64,000 nt of DNA from Bacillus sp. UNC438CL73TsuS30 (GCF_000482325.1 NZ_AXVA01000013.1:1-64000), one strand, 5' to 3'. Shown: positions 42,592-51,716, counted from the first letter of the stretch. Notes: generated by a model from the letters alone, not told the origin. Made by a program: numbers and translations.

Positions 42592-42894
42592 TTAATCGTA
42601 TAATTTGCTGCCAAATACATGCTTTTCAAGATTGGATAATCGTTTTAAAATATCAAAATTCGTTGTACCGGCTGGCTGGGAAATCGGCTGCCTTCTTGAT
42701 GTTTCTTCAAGCTGCTTACGTAAGCGAAGATTTTCCTGTTGCAGATCATCAATTTCTTGATGAAAGACTTCGTAATCCTTAATAATTAAATCCAAAAATT
42801 TATCCACATCTTCTTGTTTATACCCTCTAACTGCTGTTTTAAACTCTTTTTCCAATATATCCTTTGCCGTTAATTTCACTTTATCAGACAGCAT
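42592..42894 (-). CDS. gpsB: Cell division protein GpsB
   Basis: The 100-residue DivIVA-like protein has the N-terminal lipid/PBP-binding domain ([34 protein letters not shown]), a coiled coil (about 35-68) and a C-terminal hexamer-forming helix ([14 protein letters not shown]). It moves between septum and side wall and recruits the PBP1 encoded by ponA elsewhere in this window. The start follows GAGGTGATTTGA. Confidence 0.96.
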   Translation of the reverse strand: MLSDKVKLTAKDILEKEFKTAVRGYKQEDVDKFLDLIIKDYEVFHQEIDDLQQENLRLRKQLEETSRRQPISQPAGTTNFDILKRLSNLEKHVFGSKLYD

Positions 42895-42977
42895 TCAAAT
42901 CACCTCAAAATTCGCCAATCATTACCTATTATTTTTTCAAAAATATACGCTTTTGTCAATTTATCTTTCCTAAATGA

Positions 42978-43538
42978 TTAAAAATCAGATCTTTTTAATT
43001 GTTCCTCTTCAACAATCAACTGTAAATCATAAAAGGTAATCAGTTGGATAGGATAGGACCTCAGACTTTGGTATTGAAGGGCTAGTTCATATAGGTATTT
43101 GGGACTTCCCTCTTTATCCTGATCGTAAAGAAGTAATAGCGCATCACTTTTCTCAAGAAAAAATTGATTTTTAAGCCGGAATTGCCATGGCTTTTCATAA
43201 CCTTTTTTTGTAACGGAGTCTACAAAATCTGCTTGCATCAGAACTGATTCATACCACTCTCTATTTTTTTCACTCCAGTTTGCCTCTTGTTCCAAAAATG
43301 GTGTAATGACAGCTAGTCTTAATTCAGGAAATTCTTCTTGCAGTTCAAAAACGGCCTCCCCTGCCCAAAGTTCAACTCCTAATTGGCCGCTGATTAATAC
43401 CCATTCGAGTCCTTCCTCGAGCAAACGAAGCAATTCTTTTTTGATGGCAGCCTTTATGAAAATGACAGAAGGGTGATCATTTTGAAAAATCCCTAATTCA
43501 AAGGCCTTATAACCGGAAATCGTAAGTACCTTCGGCAT
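42978..43538 (-). CDS. ypsA: SLOG-superfamily protein YpsA (DUF1273)
   Basis: The protein has about 186 residues and begins [15 protein letters not shown]. It has the Rossmann-like SLOG pocket ([33 protein letters not shown]) expected to bind a nucleotide such as ADP-ribose. In B. subtilis YpsA overproduction disturbs cell division with FtsZ, and it sits next to gpsB. ATG at 43538 follows AGAGGGAG; the longer frame adds a hydrophobic 14-residue artefact. Confidence 0.92.
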   Translation of the reverse strand: MPKVLTISGYKAFELGIFQNDHPSVIFIKAAIKKELLRLLEEGLEWVLISGQLGVELWAGEAVFELQEEFPELRLAVITPFLEQEANWSEKNREWYESVLMQADFVDSVTKKGYEKPWQFRLKNQFFLEKSDALLLLYDQDKEGSPKYLYELALQYQSLRSYPIQLITFYDLQLIVEEEQLKRSDF

Positions 43539-43611
43539 AACTACTCCCTCTAAAAAAATTTTTATAAATAGGACAAACACATTTTAAAAGATAGCATATT
43601 ATGTAGTAAAC

Positions 43612-43642
43612 CAAAAAGAAACAAGGGCTAAAAAGCCCTTGT
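43612..43642 (-). terminator. cotD terminator
   Basis: ACAAGGGCT and AGCCCTTGT with an AAAA loop are followed on the minus strand by TTCTTTTTGG, 16 bp after the cotD stop. Confidence 0.8.
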
Positions 43643-43658
43643 AAAATTCGCTTTATTC

Positions 43659-43994
43659 TTAGTAAAAACCAGGTCCCATTGGTCCAGGTCCCATCGGTCC
43701 AGGTCCCATCGGTCCTGCTCCCATCGGTCCTGCTCCCATTGGTCCTGGGCCAAAGCCTGGTCCGCCTGCACCTGGCATTCCACAAGGTGAGCAACAGTTG
43801 ATGTGTTGATTGCAAACCTCTTCACAGCAAGAAGCGGACTGCGGACAATAGTGTTTATGTTGATACATATGATGGTTCACAGTTGTTGTGTGAACGGGAT
43901 GAATGTGTGGCACCACCGTTGATGAAAACGTATGGTTCACAATGTTAGTTGTCGGATGAATGACTGGCGGCGTAACATTAGTACCTAAATACAT
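43659..43994 (-). CDS. cotD: Spore coat protein CotD with Gly-Pro-Met repeat tail
   Basis: The 111-residue protein has the CotD core: PHIHPVHTTTVNHHMYQHKH with many histidines and a Cys-rich stretch (CCEEVCNQHINCC). The C-terminal third is a five-residue repeat of G-P-[GA]-P-M type, encoded by 15-bp direct repeats (about 43670-43749). CotD belongs to the inner coat and is made in the mother cell late in sporulation. The start follows AAAGGAG. The tail is longer and more collagen-like than in B. subtilis CotD (75 residues). Confidence 0.92.
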   Translation of the reverse strand: MYLGTNVTPPVIHPTTNIVNHTFSSTVVPHIHPVHTTTVNHHMYQHKHYCPQSASCCEEVCNQHINCCSPCGMPGAGGPGFGPGPMGAGPMGAGPMGPGPMGPGPMGPGFY

Positions 43995-44113
43995 ATTGAT
44001 TTCTCCTTTCAGATAGTTATTCTATTTACACTAATAGGCTATGTTGAAAGAAGGATTCTTGTACTAAGGAAAATACCTAATTTTAAGCCGGACAGATTTT
44101 ATTTTTGAAAAAC

Positions 44114-44209
44114 CTAAAAGATTGAATAAAAGCTATCTTTTAAGCTTGTAAAAAGGACAGCAGTCAAACAAACGACAGCAAAAAATAAAAACAAAATTGC
44201 CTTATACAT
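44114..44209 (-). CDS. 31-residue membrane peptide (possible)
   Basis: The ORF encodes MYKAILFLFFAVVCLTAVLF followed by a short polar tail. It has one hydrophobic helix and ATGGAGC as a weak ribosome binding site eight bases upstream. It lies in the 400-bp gap between cotD and yprB, which otherwise holds only AT-rich sequence and AGCGAAT-type repeats (about 44350-44390). No terminator or clear promoter was found, so it may be chance. Confidence 0.35.
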   Translation of the reverse strand: MYKAILFLFFAVVCLTAVLFTSLKDSFYSIF

Positions 44210-44396
44210 ATTACCAGCTCCATATTTATTCTTGAGTCGTTTTTACTCACACAGTTTTACATTTTACCTTGTTTAACAAGGATAAACAATATAGAATTGC
44301 TGGTTTTTGCGTGAAAAAAATATGAAATTTTTATTACAAAAAATCGAAATACGGCGAAATAGCGTTTAAGAAGAAGTTTTATAGCGAATTTTGCGC

Positions 44397-45662
44397 TTAC
44401 CCAGGAAATTTACCGAGTTTTTTCTCCAATCGTTTTAGTCTTACCTCAAGTTGATAAAGAGAAAGCGGATGGTTATCCTTTTTTTTCCTTTGCAATTGAC
44501 TGACAGTGTCCATCGCTTTTATACAGTATTTTCTTGCAATCTCCACATCTTTTATTCTATGTTCATATATCTTTGTCAATTCAAGGCATGATTCTTGAAC
44601 AATCCCTAGGTCTTCTGATTGAACTGTTTCACTTAAAAGGTTCACAACCTTTTCCCATTCCCGTTCCTTTTTTAATTGAAAGGCAAGAGCCAGTTTCGCG
44701 TGATCTGAAGGAAGATCATTCCCGCTTGTTAGCTTCGTTAACACCTTTTTTGCTTCGTTTTCTTCACCGAGTGCAGCAAACCATCTTCCAACTTCAAAAG
44801 TTTCCATCCTAGACCGATTCGGATCAAAACCGCAAATTTGAAAGGTTAAATGAGTATATAGGGTGACAAGGGAAAGGATATCCACTTCATTGTGTTTTAA
44901 GATGCCAATCATTCCGTCAGGCTGTTTACTCTCGATAAAATCAAAATAAATCATCGGAGCCAAAAAACCCGGAATATCATCAATCCTTTCAACACCTAAT
45001 ACCTCTTTTTCAACAACTGCCAATTTTAAACGGTCTAACCTATGTTTCCAGAGTCTTCTTGCAGAATGGAACAAATCAAAATGTCCAAAGGATGGCAGTT
45101 TTGGAACATGGTCCCTGACAAGAGTATGCCTCGTTTTTACCTGCGGCCAGTCAAACGATTTTCCATTATAGGTGACAAGCGTCTTATAGTTTACTTTTTC
45201 CAAAAAACTGTGATATAAAGGGACCTCCGCACCCGGATTAGGCAAAATATGCTGTCGTAAAACTAATTCATTTCCTGATACACTGGCATAACCAAGTAAA
45301 AAAATAGTATTGCCGACTCCACCGCCAAGACCTGTTGTTTCTGTGTCAAAAAAGAATAATTCTTCGGCTCGATGTCCTGCAGCAGATAATGGATGGCTAA
45401 TAGATTGTTTGTTCCATATTTCAACGGCTGTAAGAAAATCTTGAAAATGATAATGCCCATGCATCTGCGATAATGGATATTTCACCTCGCGGATGAGACA
45501 GTAGTTTTGATCCAGCGCGTATGGAAAAACATTTTCACTTTCCCATTGCTCCCGAAATGGAATCTCCAACACGGAAGACTTAGGAACACTTAAGTCTTTT
45601 TCTATTTGAACTCCTGTTGAAATATGTGGTTTTAACCGATTTAGTTTATTTTTTAAGGACAC
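44397..45662 (-). CDS. yprB: DEDD exonuclease YprB (MrfB), mitomycin repair factor
   Basis: The 421-residue protein has a DnaQ/RNase H-like exonuclease domain (FFDTETTGLGGGVGN near residue 110; ...YNGKSFDWPQ; HNEVDILSLVTL) and a C-terminal helical TPR-like part (about 290-410). In B. subtilis MrfB is a metal-dependent exonuclease that works with the helicase MrfA to repair mitomycin C adducts. It starts at GTG three bases after the yprA stop, so the two are one operon. Confidence 0.93.
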   Translation of the reverse strand: MSLKNKLNRLKPHISTGVQIEKDLSVPKSSVLEIPFREQWESENVFPYALDQNYCLIREVKYPLSQMHGHYHFQDFLTAVEIWNKQSISHPLSAAGHRAEELFFFDTETTGLGGGVGNTIFLLGYASVSGNELVLRQHILPNPGAEVPLYHSFLEKVNYKTLVTYNGKSFDWPQVKTRHTLVRDHVPKLPSFGHFDLFHSARRLWKHRLDRLKLAVVEKEVLGVERIDDIPGFLAPMIYFDFIESKQPDGMIGILKHNEVDILSLVTLYTHLTFQICGFDPNRSRMETFEVGRWFAALGEENEAKKVLTKLTSGNDLPSDHAKLALAFQLKKEREWEKVVNLLSETVQSEDLGIVQESCLELTKIYEHRIKDVEIARKYCIKAMDTVSQLQRKKKDNHPLSLYQLEVRLKRLEKKLGKFPG

Positions 45663-45665
45663 TTT

Positions 45666-47957
45666 TTACACTTCCCTTATTGACCCAGAAAACTTTACAA
45701 ATACATTTATAATTTTAATTGCATCTTTTTTGGACTGCTCATTAATCGTTTCAGCGCCAATACAGGATGGACAACCGGATTCACATTGGCAATGCTCAAT
45801 CATTTTTTTAGTTTCTTCAAAGACCTCTGGCATCCCTTGATAGATTTTTTCACTTAGGCCAATCCCACCAGGATAGCGGTCATAAAAGAATATCGTTGGT
45901 TTTTCGTTATGATCTGCTTTAACCTGCGGGACAACATGGATATCTTGTGGGTCTGCCATCACAAACAATGGGGCTATATGGTTTAGAGCATGGGCGGCTC
46001 CAATCAATCCTTGTTCTAACCTTTCCTGATCCATTTCAGCAAAAGACTGATCCAATGAAATCCACGCTGCATTTGTATGCAGTTCTTCTTCGGGCAGATG
46101 GATTGGACCGGAACCGATATTTTCATGAGTTTCAAATTTGATTTTTTTAAAAATCGTTGCCATAGCGCGGACACTTACATCGCCAAAACCGATTTCAGCT
46201 TGAGTTTGCAAGGTAAGCTTATCGACCTCAAGGACCTTTAATTGGACAGCTAGATTTGCATCAGTAAAATAGTCAACGTCTACTTCTCGAACAAATGCCT
46301 TTTTTTCATCCCAATCCAGCTTTTCAACTTGGTATTGACGGCCTTGATGCAAATAAATGGCTTCATCATGAAGTAATGTCATGGCGGAAAAACGATCCAT
46401 TTCGCCTATCACCTTTACATTCGCAGTCTCTGATTGATCCACAATTACAATATTTTCCTGAGAAGCAGACCGAAGGCTAATATTGTGGGCAGGAAAGGAA
46501 TCATTCATCCAATACCATTTATCCCCATTTCGATAGAGAATGCGCTCCTCTGTTAAATATTCTAACAGCTCCTCTGTATCCACAGACCCGAATTTCTCCT
46601 CCTTCTTAAAAGGAAGCTCATATGCAGCACATTTCATGTGGTCAATTAAAATGATCAAATTATCGGGATTGATTCTCGCTGTTTCCGGACTTTTACTGAA
46701 AAAGTATCCCGGGTTCTGGATAATATATTGGTCAAGAGGGCTTGAACTGGCAACCATAATAACCAGGGCCTCTCCGTGCCTTCTTCCGGCTCTTCCTGCC
46801 TGCTGCCATGCACTCGAAATGGTCCCCGGATAGCCGGTCATAATACAAACCTGAAGCTGTCCAATATCCACTCCAAGCTCCAGAGCATTGGTGCTTATAA
46901 CCCCATAAATATCTCCTGAACGCAGACCCTTCTCAATTTTTCTTCTTTCCGTCGGAAGATATCCGCCTCGATATCCCATAATTGACTTAGCTCCTAATTG
47001 GTTTTTCACCAATTCCTGAAGATAGGTTAAAATGATTTCAACCCTTACCCTGCTTCTCGCAAATACAATCGTTTGAATTTTATTTTTTAATAATTCTCCG
47101 GCAATTTTCCTTACCTCGAGTGTGGCACTTCGCCGAATATTTAGCGGTTTGTTCACAATTGGCGGATTATAGAATAAAAAGTGTTTCTTGCCGCTGGGGG
47201 CACCATTATTATCAATTAAACACATCTTTTCTTCCGTTAACGCTTCTGCCAGCTCAAGAGGATTTGCAATCGTTGCGGATGTACAAATAAAAACAGGATT
47301 GCTGCCGTAATACCGGCAAATCCGTTTTAACCTTCGAATTACATTGGCAACATGACTGCCAAACACCCCCCGATAGGTATGGAGTTCATCAATCACAACA
47401 AATTTAAGATTTTCAAAAAGGGATACCCATTTTGTATGATGGGGCAATATTGCAGAATGGAGCATATCTGGATTGGTAATGACGACATGTCCCGCCTTCC
47501 TCACTCTTTGCCGAATAGTCGCAGGTGTATCTCCGTCATATGTATAGCTGTTTATATCCACACCCGCTGCCTGAATGATTTCGTTAATTTCACTTTTTTG
47601 ATCCTGTGCCAGTGCTTTTGTCGGAAACATATATAAAGCCCGCGCATTTGGATTTTGGAGAATCGTTTGCAAAACGGGCAGGTTATAACAAAGGGTCTTA
47701 CCTGAAGCAGTTGGTGTTACTGCAACAATGCTTCTCCCATCCATAACGGTTTTATAGGCAGTGCTCTGATGCGAATAAAGTTCTTTTATTCCCTTATTAT
47801 TCAATGCCTGACTTAAAACAGGATGTAAGGATTTAGGCATTGAAACGGTTTGGGCCGGTTTTTCTTCAATTGTCTCCCATGTCACGATATTTTCTTTAAA
47901 TTGTTCATTTGTCTTTAACTCAGATATAATTTCCTGCAGGTTTTTTTTCAACTTCAT
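45666..47957 (-). CDS. yprA: DEAD/DEAH-box helicase YprA (MrfA), mitomycin repair factor
   Basis: The protein has about 763 residues and is an SF2 helicase with Walker A TPTASGKTLCYN, the DExH box VIDELHTYRGV, SAT motif CTSATIANP and motif VI QQAGRAGRR. It ends in a four-cysteine zinc motif, CQCESGCPSC, typical of the MrfA C-terminal (DUF1998) domain. In B. subtilis it initiates repair of mitomycin damage with YprB independently of UvrABC. ATG at 47957 follows GAGGTGAGG; the longer frame uses the GTG of that site. Confidence 0.94.
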   Translation of the reverse strand: MKLKKNLQEIISELKTNEQFKENIVTWETIEEKPAQTVSMPKSLHPVLSQALNNKGIKELYSHQSTAYKTVMDGRSIVAVTPTASGKTLCYNLPVLQTILQNPNARALYMFPTKALAQDQKSEINEIIQAAGVDINSYTYDGDTPATIRQRVRKAGHVVITNPDMLHSAILPHHTKWVSLFENLKFVVIDELHTYRGVFGSHVANVIRRLKRICRYYGSNPVFICTSATIANPLELAEALTEEKMCLIDNNGAPSGKKHFLFYNPPIVNKPLNIRRSATLEVRKIAGELLKNKIQTIVFARSRVRVEIILTYLQELVKNQLGAKSIMGYRGGYLPTERRKIEKGLRSGDIYGVISTNALELGVDIGQLQVCIMTGYPGTISSAWQQAGRAGRRHGEALVIMVASSSPLDQYIIQNPGYFFSKSPETARINPDNLIILIDHMKCAAYELPFKKEEKFGSVDTEELLEYLTEERILYRNGDKWYWMNDSFPAHNISLRSASQENIVIVDQSETANVKVIGEMDRFSAMTLLHDEAIYLHQGRQYQVEKLDWDEKKAFVREVDVDYFTDANLAVQLKVLEVDKLTLQTQAEIGFGDVSVRAMATIFKKIKFETHENIGSGPIHLPEEELHTNAAWISLDQSFAEMDQERLEQGLIGAAHALNHIAPLFVMADPQDIHVVPQVKADHNEKPTIFFYDRYPGGIGLSEKIYQGMPEVFEETKKMIEHCQCESGCPSCIGAETINEQSKKDAIKIINVFVKFSGSIREV

Positions 47958-48183
47958 AAACCTCACCTCAATACTTCTATTTTATCGAATAAACGTTCGT
48001 AATTAAAGAGTTAAACGGATATTTTTCCTTATTTATAGTCTGGATAATTATCCCAACCGGCCTTTCTTTAGCCACAATTTTGTAACATTTAAAACATCTT
48101 TTTTAAGTGAATACAGGTAATGATTAAAAAAAGGCTTGTTTTTTTGATACAATAGATTAAAACTAATTTAATGTGGTGAAAGA

Positions 48184-48882
48184 ATGAAAATAGAAGAAAT
48201 TAAAAAGGTACTTTCAGAATTCACTCTTTTTCGAGACTTAAATGACTATGAATTAACAAAAGTAACCGATATCGCGATTGTGAGGGAATGGAAAAAGCAT
48301 AGCCACGTTTTTTTACAGGGAGACCCGCTTGAAAATGTCTACTTTATTAAAACTGGGAAAGTAAAAATCTATAAAAGCGATATTAGCGGGAAAGAACAAC
48401 TTGTTAACATTATGAAAAAAGGTGAAATGTTTCCGCATGTCGGCTTTTTTAGAAAAGGAGACTACCCTGCCTATGCTGAAATCCTCGAGCCATCAACCTT
48501 AATTGCAATCCCCATACTAAAGTTTGAATCTGTGCTAATTGAAAACCCTGAGTTATGTATAAAAGTATTTCGTGTCCTTGGGGAAAAAATTGTTGATCTG
48601 CAAAACCGGTTGGAGGAACAAATTCTTAATAATACGTATGAACAAATTATTAAATTACTCATCCGCCTTGCACAAAAGTATGGCAAAAAGCTTGAAAATA
48701 GCACCATCCTCTTAAAAGCGGAATTTACCAATAAGGATCTTGCCAACATGATTGGAACAACCCGCGAAACGATAAGCCGGACACTGACAAAAATGAAAAA
48801 AGAGGAATTAATTGAAGTTGACGATGAAGGCAATATGATGCTTGATATCGATACTCTGATGGAAGAGATTCATTTAATCTAA
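48184..48882 (+). CDS. Crp/Fnr family transcriptional regulator (paralogue)
   Basis: The 232-residue protein is close to the regulator at 36019: the dimer helix EKIVDLQNRLEEQIL is identical and the recognition helix reads NKDLANMIGTTRETISRTL. Only one cysteine is present, so there is no Fe-S sensor. It stands alone between yprA and an Hsp20 gene, where B. subtilis has no such gene. Near-identical recognition residues suggest that it binds the same TGTGA-type boxes as its paralogue. Confidence 0.92.
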   Translation: MKIEEIKKVLSEFTLFRDLNDYELTKVTDIAIVREWKKHSHVFLQGDPLENVYFIKTGKVKIYKSDISGKEQLVNIMKKGEMFPHVGFFRKGDYPAYAEILEPSTLIAIPILKFESVLIENPELCIKVFRVLGEKIVDLQNRLEEQILNNTYEQIIKLLIRLAQKYGKKLENSTILLKAEFTNKDLANMIGTTRETISRTLTKMKKEELIEVDDEGNMMLDIDTLMEEIHLI

Positions 48883-48891
48883 GGAAAGTTT

Positions 48892-48925
48892 AACCGCTGT
48901 CTCACTTGGCAGCGGTTTTCATTTA
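48892..48925 (+). terminator. Terminator after the second Crp/Fnr gene
   Basis: AACCGCTG and CAGCGGTT with a 10-base loop are followed by TTCATTTATT. Confidence 0.72.
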
Positions 48926-49028
48926 TTCTGTTCCTATCCGAGGCCAGGCCGGCTCTGTTATTCAGGCACATACCTAGTACCGTTAGCATATGATGTTGTG
49001 TGAAATTCTTGAAAGTGAGGGAATTGCA

Positions 49029-49511
49029 ATGTCATCCATGCTTCCGGGCGATCAAAATAACAAAAAAAAATCAAAAACCGAGCCGTTCAGCGATCTATTC
49101 AAATCTATGAATGACTTGTTTCATGAACAGCCTATCAGAGGTTTTTTACAATCGATTGATGAATTTTTTAAAACCCCCTTTCCACTCAGTGCGGCTTTTC
49201 CCGTTGAAACGGTTGAAACCAAGGAGGAATATATTATTACGGCAGAACTTCCGGGAATTAAAAGAGAGCAGATTCATTTAAATATTTCCGGCCATTACGT
49301 AACGATTTCCATTGATAACAATGAAATGATCACCGAGGAAGATGAAAAAAATCAGCTTTATCATAAAAGGCAATTGCGTCAGCACTCCTCTAGAACCATT
49401 TCACTTCCCTACCAAATTAATGAAAAAAAAGTTAAAGCCTCCTACCGTGATGGCTTACTTCAAATCCGAATTCCTCAGGAAAAAGGAAAAGTCATCAGAA
49501 TTGAAGAATAA
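49029..49511 (+). CDS. Hsp20/alpha-crystallin small heat shock protein
   Basis: The protein has about 160 residues and an alpha-crystallin domain (about 55-160): FPVETVETKEEYIITAELPG, RTISLPYQINEKKVKA and the conserved DGLLQIRIP. The N-terminus is polar. It is an ATP-independent chaperone. Related Bacillus proteins include CotM and YocM; a spore coat role is possible given cotD and yppG nearby. The ATG at 49029 follows GTGAGGGAATT and removes a 13-residue unlikely extension. Confidence 0.92.
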   Translation: MSSMLPGDQNNKKKSKTEPFSDLFKSMNDLFHEQPIRGFLQSIDEFFKTPFPLSAAFPVETVETKEEYIITAELPGIKREQIHLNISGHYVTISIDNNEMITEEDEKNQLYHKRQLRQHSSRTISLPYQINEKKVKASYRDGLLQIRIPQEKGKVIRIEE

Positions 49512-49520
49512 CATACATGA

Positions 49521-49556
49521 ACAAAAAAGACGGCTTAAGCGAAGCCGTCTTTTTTA
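49521..49556. terminator. Terminator between hsp20 and yppG
   Basis: AAGACGGCTT and AAGCCGTCTT form a perfect 10-bp stem followed by TTTTT, with an A-run on the other side for yppG. Confidence 0.87.
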
Positions 49557-50096
49557 TGGTTTGAACATGCCGCCAAGCCCCTTTACCAGTGTAGATACTT
49601 GATTTACTGCATTCATCATTGTACCGGCAGTATTCATCATTTTATTAAGATCTACTGTCCCATCCTGGGACTTAAATGAATTCATAATCGATTTCATTCC
49701 CCCAGGTTGTTTGGGGATCATGTTTTGTTTTGGATAGGGATTCATCATTGGATACCCGTTCATGGGCATATACTGGTTAGAAACCTTTTTCTCTTGTGGC
49801 TGAAGCGGGTTTTGGAAAAGAAATTGCGAATCCTTCTGTGAAAACTGCTGATTTGGATAGGGCATTGGCTGTTGAAACATTCCTTGTTGATAGGTTTGGC
49901 CAACCATTTTCGGTAAGTATGGGTTTTGCTGTTGGTACTGGTTCCAATCGTAATTTTGTGTTTGGGACGGATACGGAAAGGGCTGATTTAAAACAAACCC
50001 TTGATGATTTCTTTCATAATCAACTGGCCACCCTTGCTTCCTTTGCCCTGGTAATCCATGATTAAAGAAGGGATTTGGCCTATAGTTACCATACAT
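49554..50096 (-). CDS. yppG: YppG-like spore coat protein
   Basis: The protein has about 180 residues and is low-complexity, rich in Gln, Asn, Pro, Tyr and Met (QPMPYPNQQFSQKDSQFLF). Its conserved C-terminus, KSIMNSFKSQDGTVDLNKMM ... MNAVNQVSTLVKGLG, is typical of YppG and related coat proteins. It has no signal peptide. The ATG at 50096 lies ten bases after GGAGGAG. The position next to yppF matches B. subtilis. Confidence 0.87.
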   Translation of the reverse strand: MYGNYRPNPFFNHGLPGQRKQGWPVDYERNHQGFVLNQPFPYPSQTQNYDWNQYQQQNPYLPKMVGQTYQQGMFQQPMPYPNQQFSQKDSQFLFQNPLQPQEKKVSNQYMPMNGYPMMNPYPKQNMIPKQPGGMKSIMNSFKSQDGTVDLNKMMNTAGTMMNAVNQVSTLVKGLGGMFKP

Positions 50097-50283
50097 GGGC
50101 AAACATCTCCTCCACACTTTCATTACTTCACTTTATGATAAAAACCTAGGAAAGGTGATTATTTTTAAAAGCACAGCGATTTGTCAAAACGAAGCGAATT
50201 TTGTCTGAAGTTTAAATATTTCAAAAACAAAAAATCTTTTTTTTTCGTGATACGATAGATAAAAGGTGAAGGAGGAGAAATCT

Positions 50284-50496
50284 ATGGATATTCATGAATT
50301 AAAAAGCAAATTTATTCAAAGTCGAGATTACAGCACAAATGATGTTAATACACTAATGGATTTTGCCAAGAAAGCCTATATTCACAATGAAATTAGCATT
50401 AAAGAATATCGCCTTCTTGTCCGTGAACTTGAATCTCAAGGCGCGGTTATTCCTGAAAATTATACGGAAAACTCCCTCATCGAAAATTCTAACTAA
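50284..50496 (+). CDS. yppF: YppF-family protein
   Basis: The 70-residue helical protein begins MDIHELKSKFIQSRDYSTND and includes KEYRLLVRELESQGAVIPE, as in YppF. The function is unknown. ATG at 50284 follows GGAGGAG; the longer frame starts inside that site. It is convergent with yppE. Confidence 0.85.
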   Translation: MDIHELKSKFIQSRDYSTNDVNTLMDFAKKAYIHNEISIKEYRLLVRELESQGAVIPENYTENSLIENSN

Positions 50497-50508
50497 ATCA
50501 CTTTAAAG

Positions 50509-50535
50509 AGATGCCATTTGGCATCTTTTTTCTAT
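50509..50535. terminator. Terminator between yppF and yppE
   Basis: AGATGCC and GGCATCT form a short stem with A- and T-runs, acting in both directions. Confidence 0.75.
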
Positions 50536-50888
50536 TTTTCTAACTCCATTAATAGACTTGTTAAAAAATATTCTACCGTTCGATTTGTATTCGTGAACCT
50601 TGTTCGGCTTGTTTCTGGGAAAAAGGCTTGGATGGATAGATCAGAAATATGTTCGGCGGTAAGATCTATTTGCTTTTCATGAATATGCTTACGAGCGTTT
50701 TCTCTTAGCCATTTTTTCATTAACTCCTTCCATTCATCCGTTACCATCTTTACTTCATCGGCAAAAGGTTTTATCACCTGATGAAAATCCTGTTTTATCC
50801 CTGTTTCACGTACTTCTTGATAATATTTCAAAAATAATTGATTGTTTTGAAGTAATTTTTGCGTTAGTTCTTTATGTCGCTCTTTCAT
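50532..50888 (-). CDS. yppE: YppE-family helical protein (DUF1798)
   Basis: The 118-residue, all-alpha protein contains FLKYYQEVRETGIKQDFHQV and FADEVKMVTDEWKELMKKWL, as in the YppE four-helix bundle. The function is unknown. ATG follows AAAGGAAGG. It lies between yppF and the spore gene sspM, as in B. subtilis. Confidence 0.87.
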   Translation of the reverse strand: MKERHKELTQKLLQNNQLFLKYYQEVRETGIKQDFHQVIKPFADEVKMVTDEWKELMKKWLRENARKHIHEKQIDLTAEHISDLSIQAFFPETSRTRFTNTNRTVEYFLTSLLMELEK

Positions 50889-50910
50889 ATGCTACCTTCC
50901 TTTTTTGGCA

Positions 50911-50942
50911 AAATAAAAAGTAGCTGTGAATGACAAAGCTAC
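50911..50942 (-). terminator. Terminator of the 90-residue hypothetical gene
   Basis: GTAGCT and AGCTAC arms are followed on the minus strand by TTTTTATTTTGCC. Confidence 0.7.
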
Positions 50943-50973
50943 CTTAAAAAGATATTCTCTATTTTACTGTTTA

Positions 50974-51246
50974 TTAAAAGCCAAGTTCAAGCTTTAGCCT
51001 TCCAGAGACATGATTTTGCTTTAGATCTGTATGATTACAGGTATCAGGGAAGAGATTCCCCATTTCCTCTTCTATTGCTGATAATTTTTGTTTAGGCATT
51101 GTCAATTTATTGTGTTCATCTTCCACTAAACTGTTTCGAAGGTCTGAGAATGATGCCTCTAGAACCGACTCTAATTCTTCCAACTGATCGTATATATCTG
51201 TTAGCATCGTAAGCAGCATTTCTTTTTCAGACATTGGCTTATTCAT
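50974..51246 (-). CDS. Hypothetical helical protein of the ypp region
   Basis: The protein has about 90 residues and an acidic amphipathic helix of coiled-coil type (MLTDIYDQLEELESVLEASF) at the N-terminus, then a polar end with CNH. It occupies the place of yppD in B. subtilis, but I could not establish homology. ATG at 51246 follows GAGGAGGCTG. The function is unknown. Confidence 0.75.
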   Translation of the reverse strand: MNKPMSEKEMLLTMLTDIYDQLEELESVLEASFSDLRNSLVEDEHNKLTMPKQKLSAIEEEMGNLFPDTCNHTDLKQNHVSGRLKLELGF

Positions 51247-51439
51247 TATTAACAGCCTCCTCAAGTTTTCTCTAAGATAGTAATTCTCCCTCTTTTTCCT
51301 GCTTCCTTCTACCCTGACAAAACTAGAAGTTATTCGTCAAACAAAGTGTAATTTTGGCATTTTAAGCTTATGTTTTCGACAAATCGGATTCCGAATGAAA
51401 TTAGTAAAAACGTACAAGCTAGAAGTGGAGGTGTTTTCG

Positions 51440-51547
51440 ATGACAAATAAAAAACAGCAAAATAAAAATCCTAGACAATCAGAGACTGAAAAAAGGGCTG
51501 GCTATGGTGACAAAAAACTAGAAGGCCCAAATCGGCCAGCAGAATAA
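51440..51547 (+). CDS. sspM: Small acid-soluble spore protein SspM
   Basis: The 35-residue protein ends DKKLEGPNRPAE, which matches the SspM end DKKLGGPNRPST as I recall it. ATG follows GTGGAGGTG. It is a minor spore-core protein made late in sporulation. The place between yppD/E and yppC is as in B. subtilis. Confidence 0.85.
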   Translation: MTNKKQQNKNPRQSETEKRAGYGDKKLEGPNRPAE

Positions 51548-51555
51548 CGAAAAAA

Positions 51556-51612
51556 AGCAAGGAACTCCTTGCTCAGGCTATTGAAAATCTTTCGATAGCC
51601 TTTTATTTTATT
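51556..51612 (+). terminator. Double hairpin terminator of sspM
   Basis: AGCAAGGA/TCCTTGCT forms one hairpin and GGCTATTGAAA/TTTCGATAGCC a second, followed by TTTTATTTTATTT. Confidence 0.8.
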
Positions 51613-51678
51613 TGCTCTCTTAAATGATTAATTACGTTATATTATTGTAAAACTAAAGATTTTGGTCTTTGCAATAAG

Positions 51679-51716
51679 TGTTGATTTCCGCTCCAGGCAC
51701 TTCGCTCCAATCAACA
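51679..51716. repeat. Short REP-like palindromic element (38 bp)
   Basis: TGTTGATTTCCGCTCC ... TTCGCTCCAATCAACA has terminal inverted repeats TGTTGATT/AATCAACA. Its left 16 bases equal the reverse complement of the right end of the longer element at 51891-52023, so it looks like an internally deleted, inverted copy. Confidence 0.75.

Noticed and set aside
43507..43825. Extra frames overlapping cotD with WDLDRWDLDQ-like or GTWTDGTWT-like repeats
   Set aside because: They are alternate readings of the 15-bp cotD repeat and lack start signals.
48961..49028. N-terminal extension of Hsp20 from the ATG at 48990
   Set aside because: The ATG at 49029 has the better ribosome binding site, and the additional residues are not alpha-crystallin-like.
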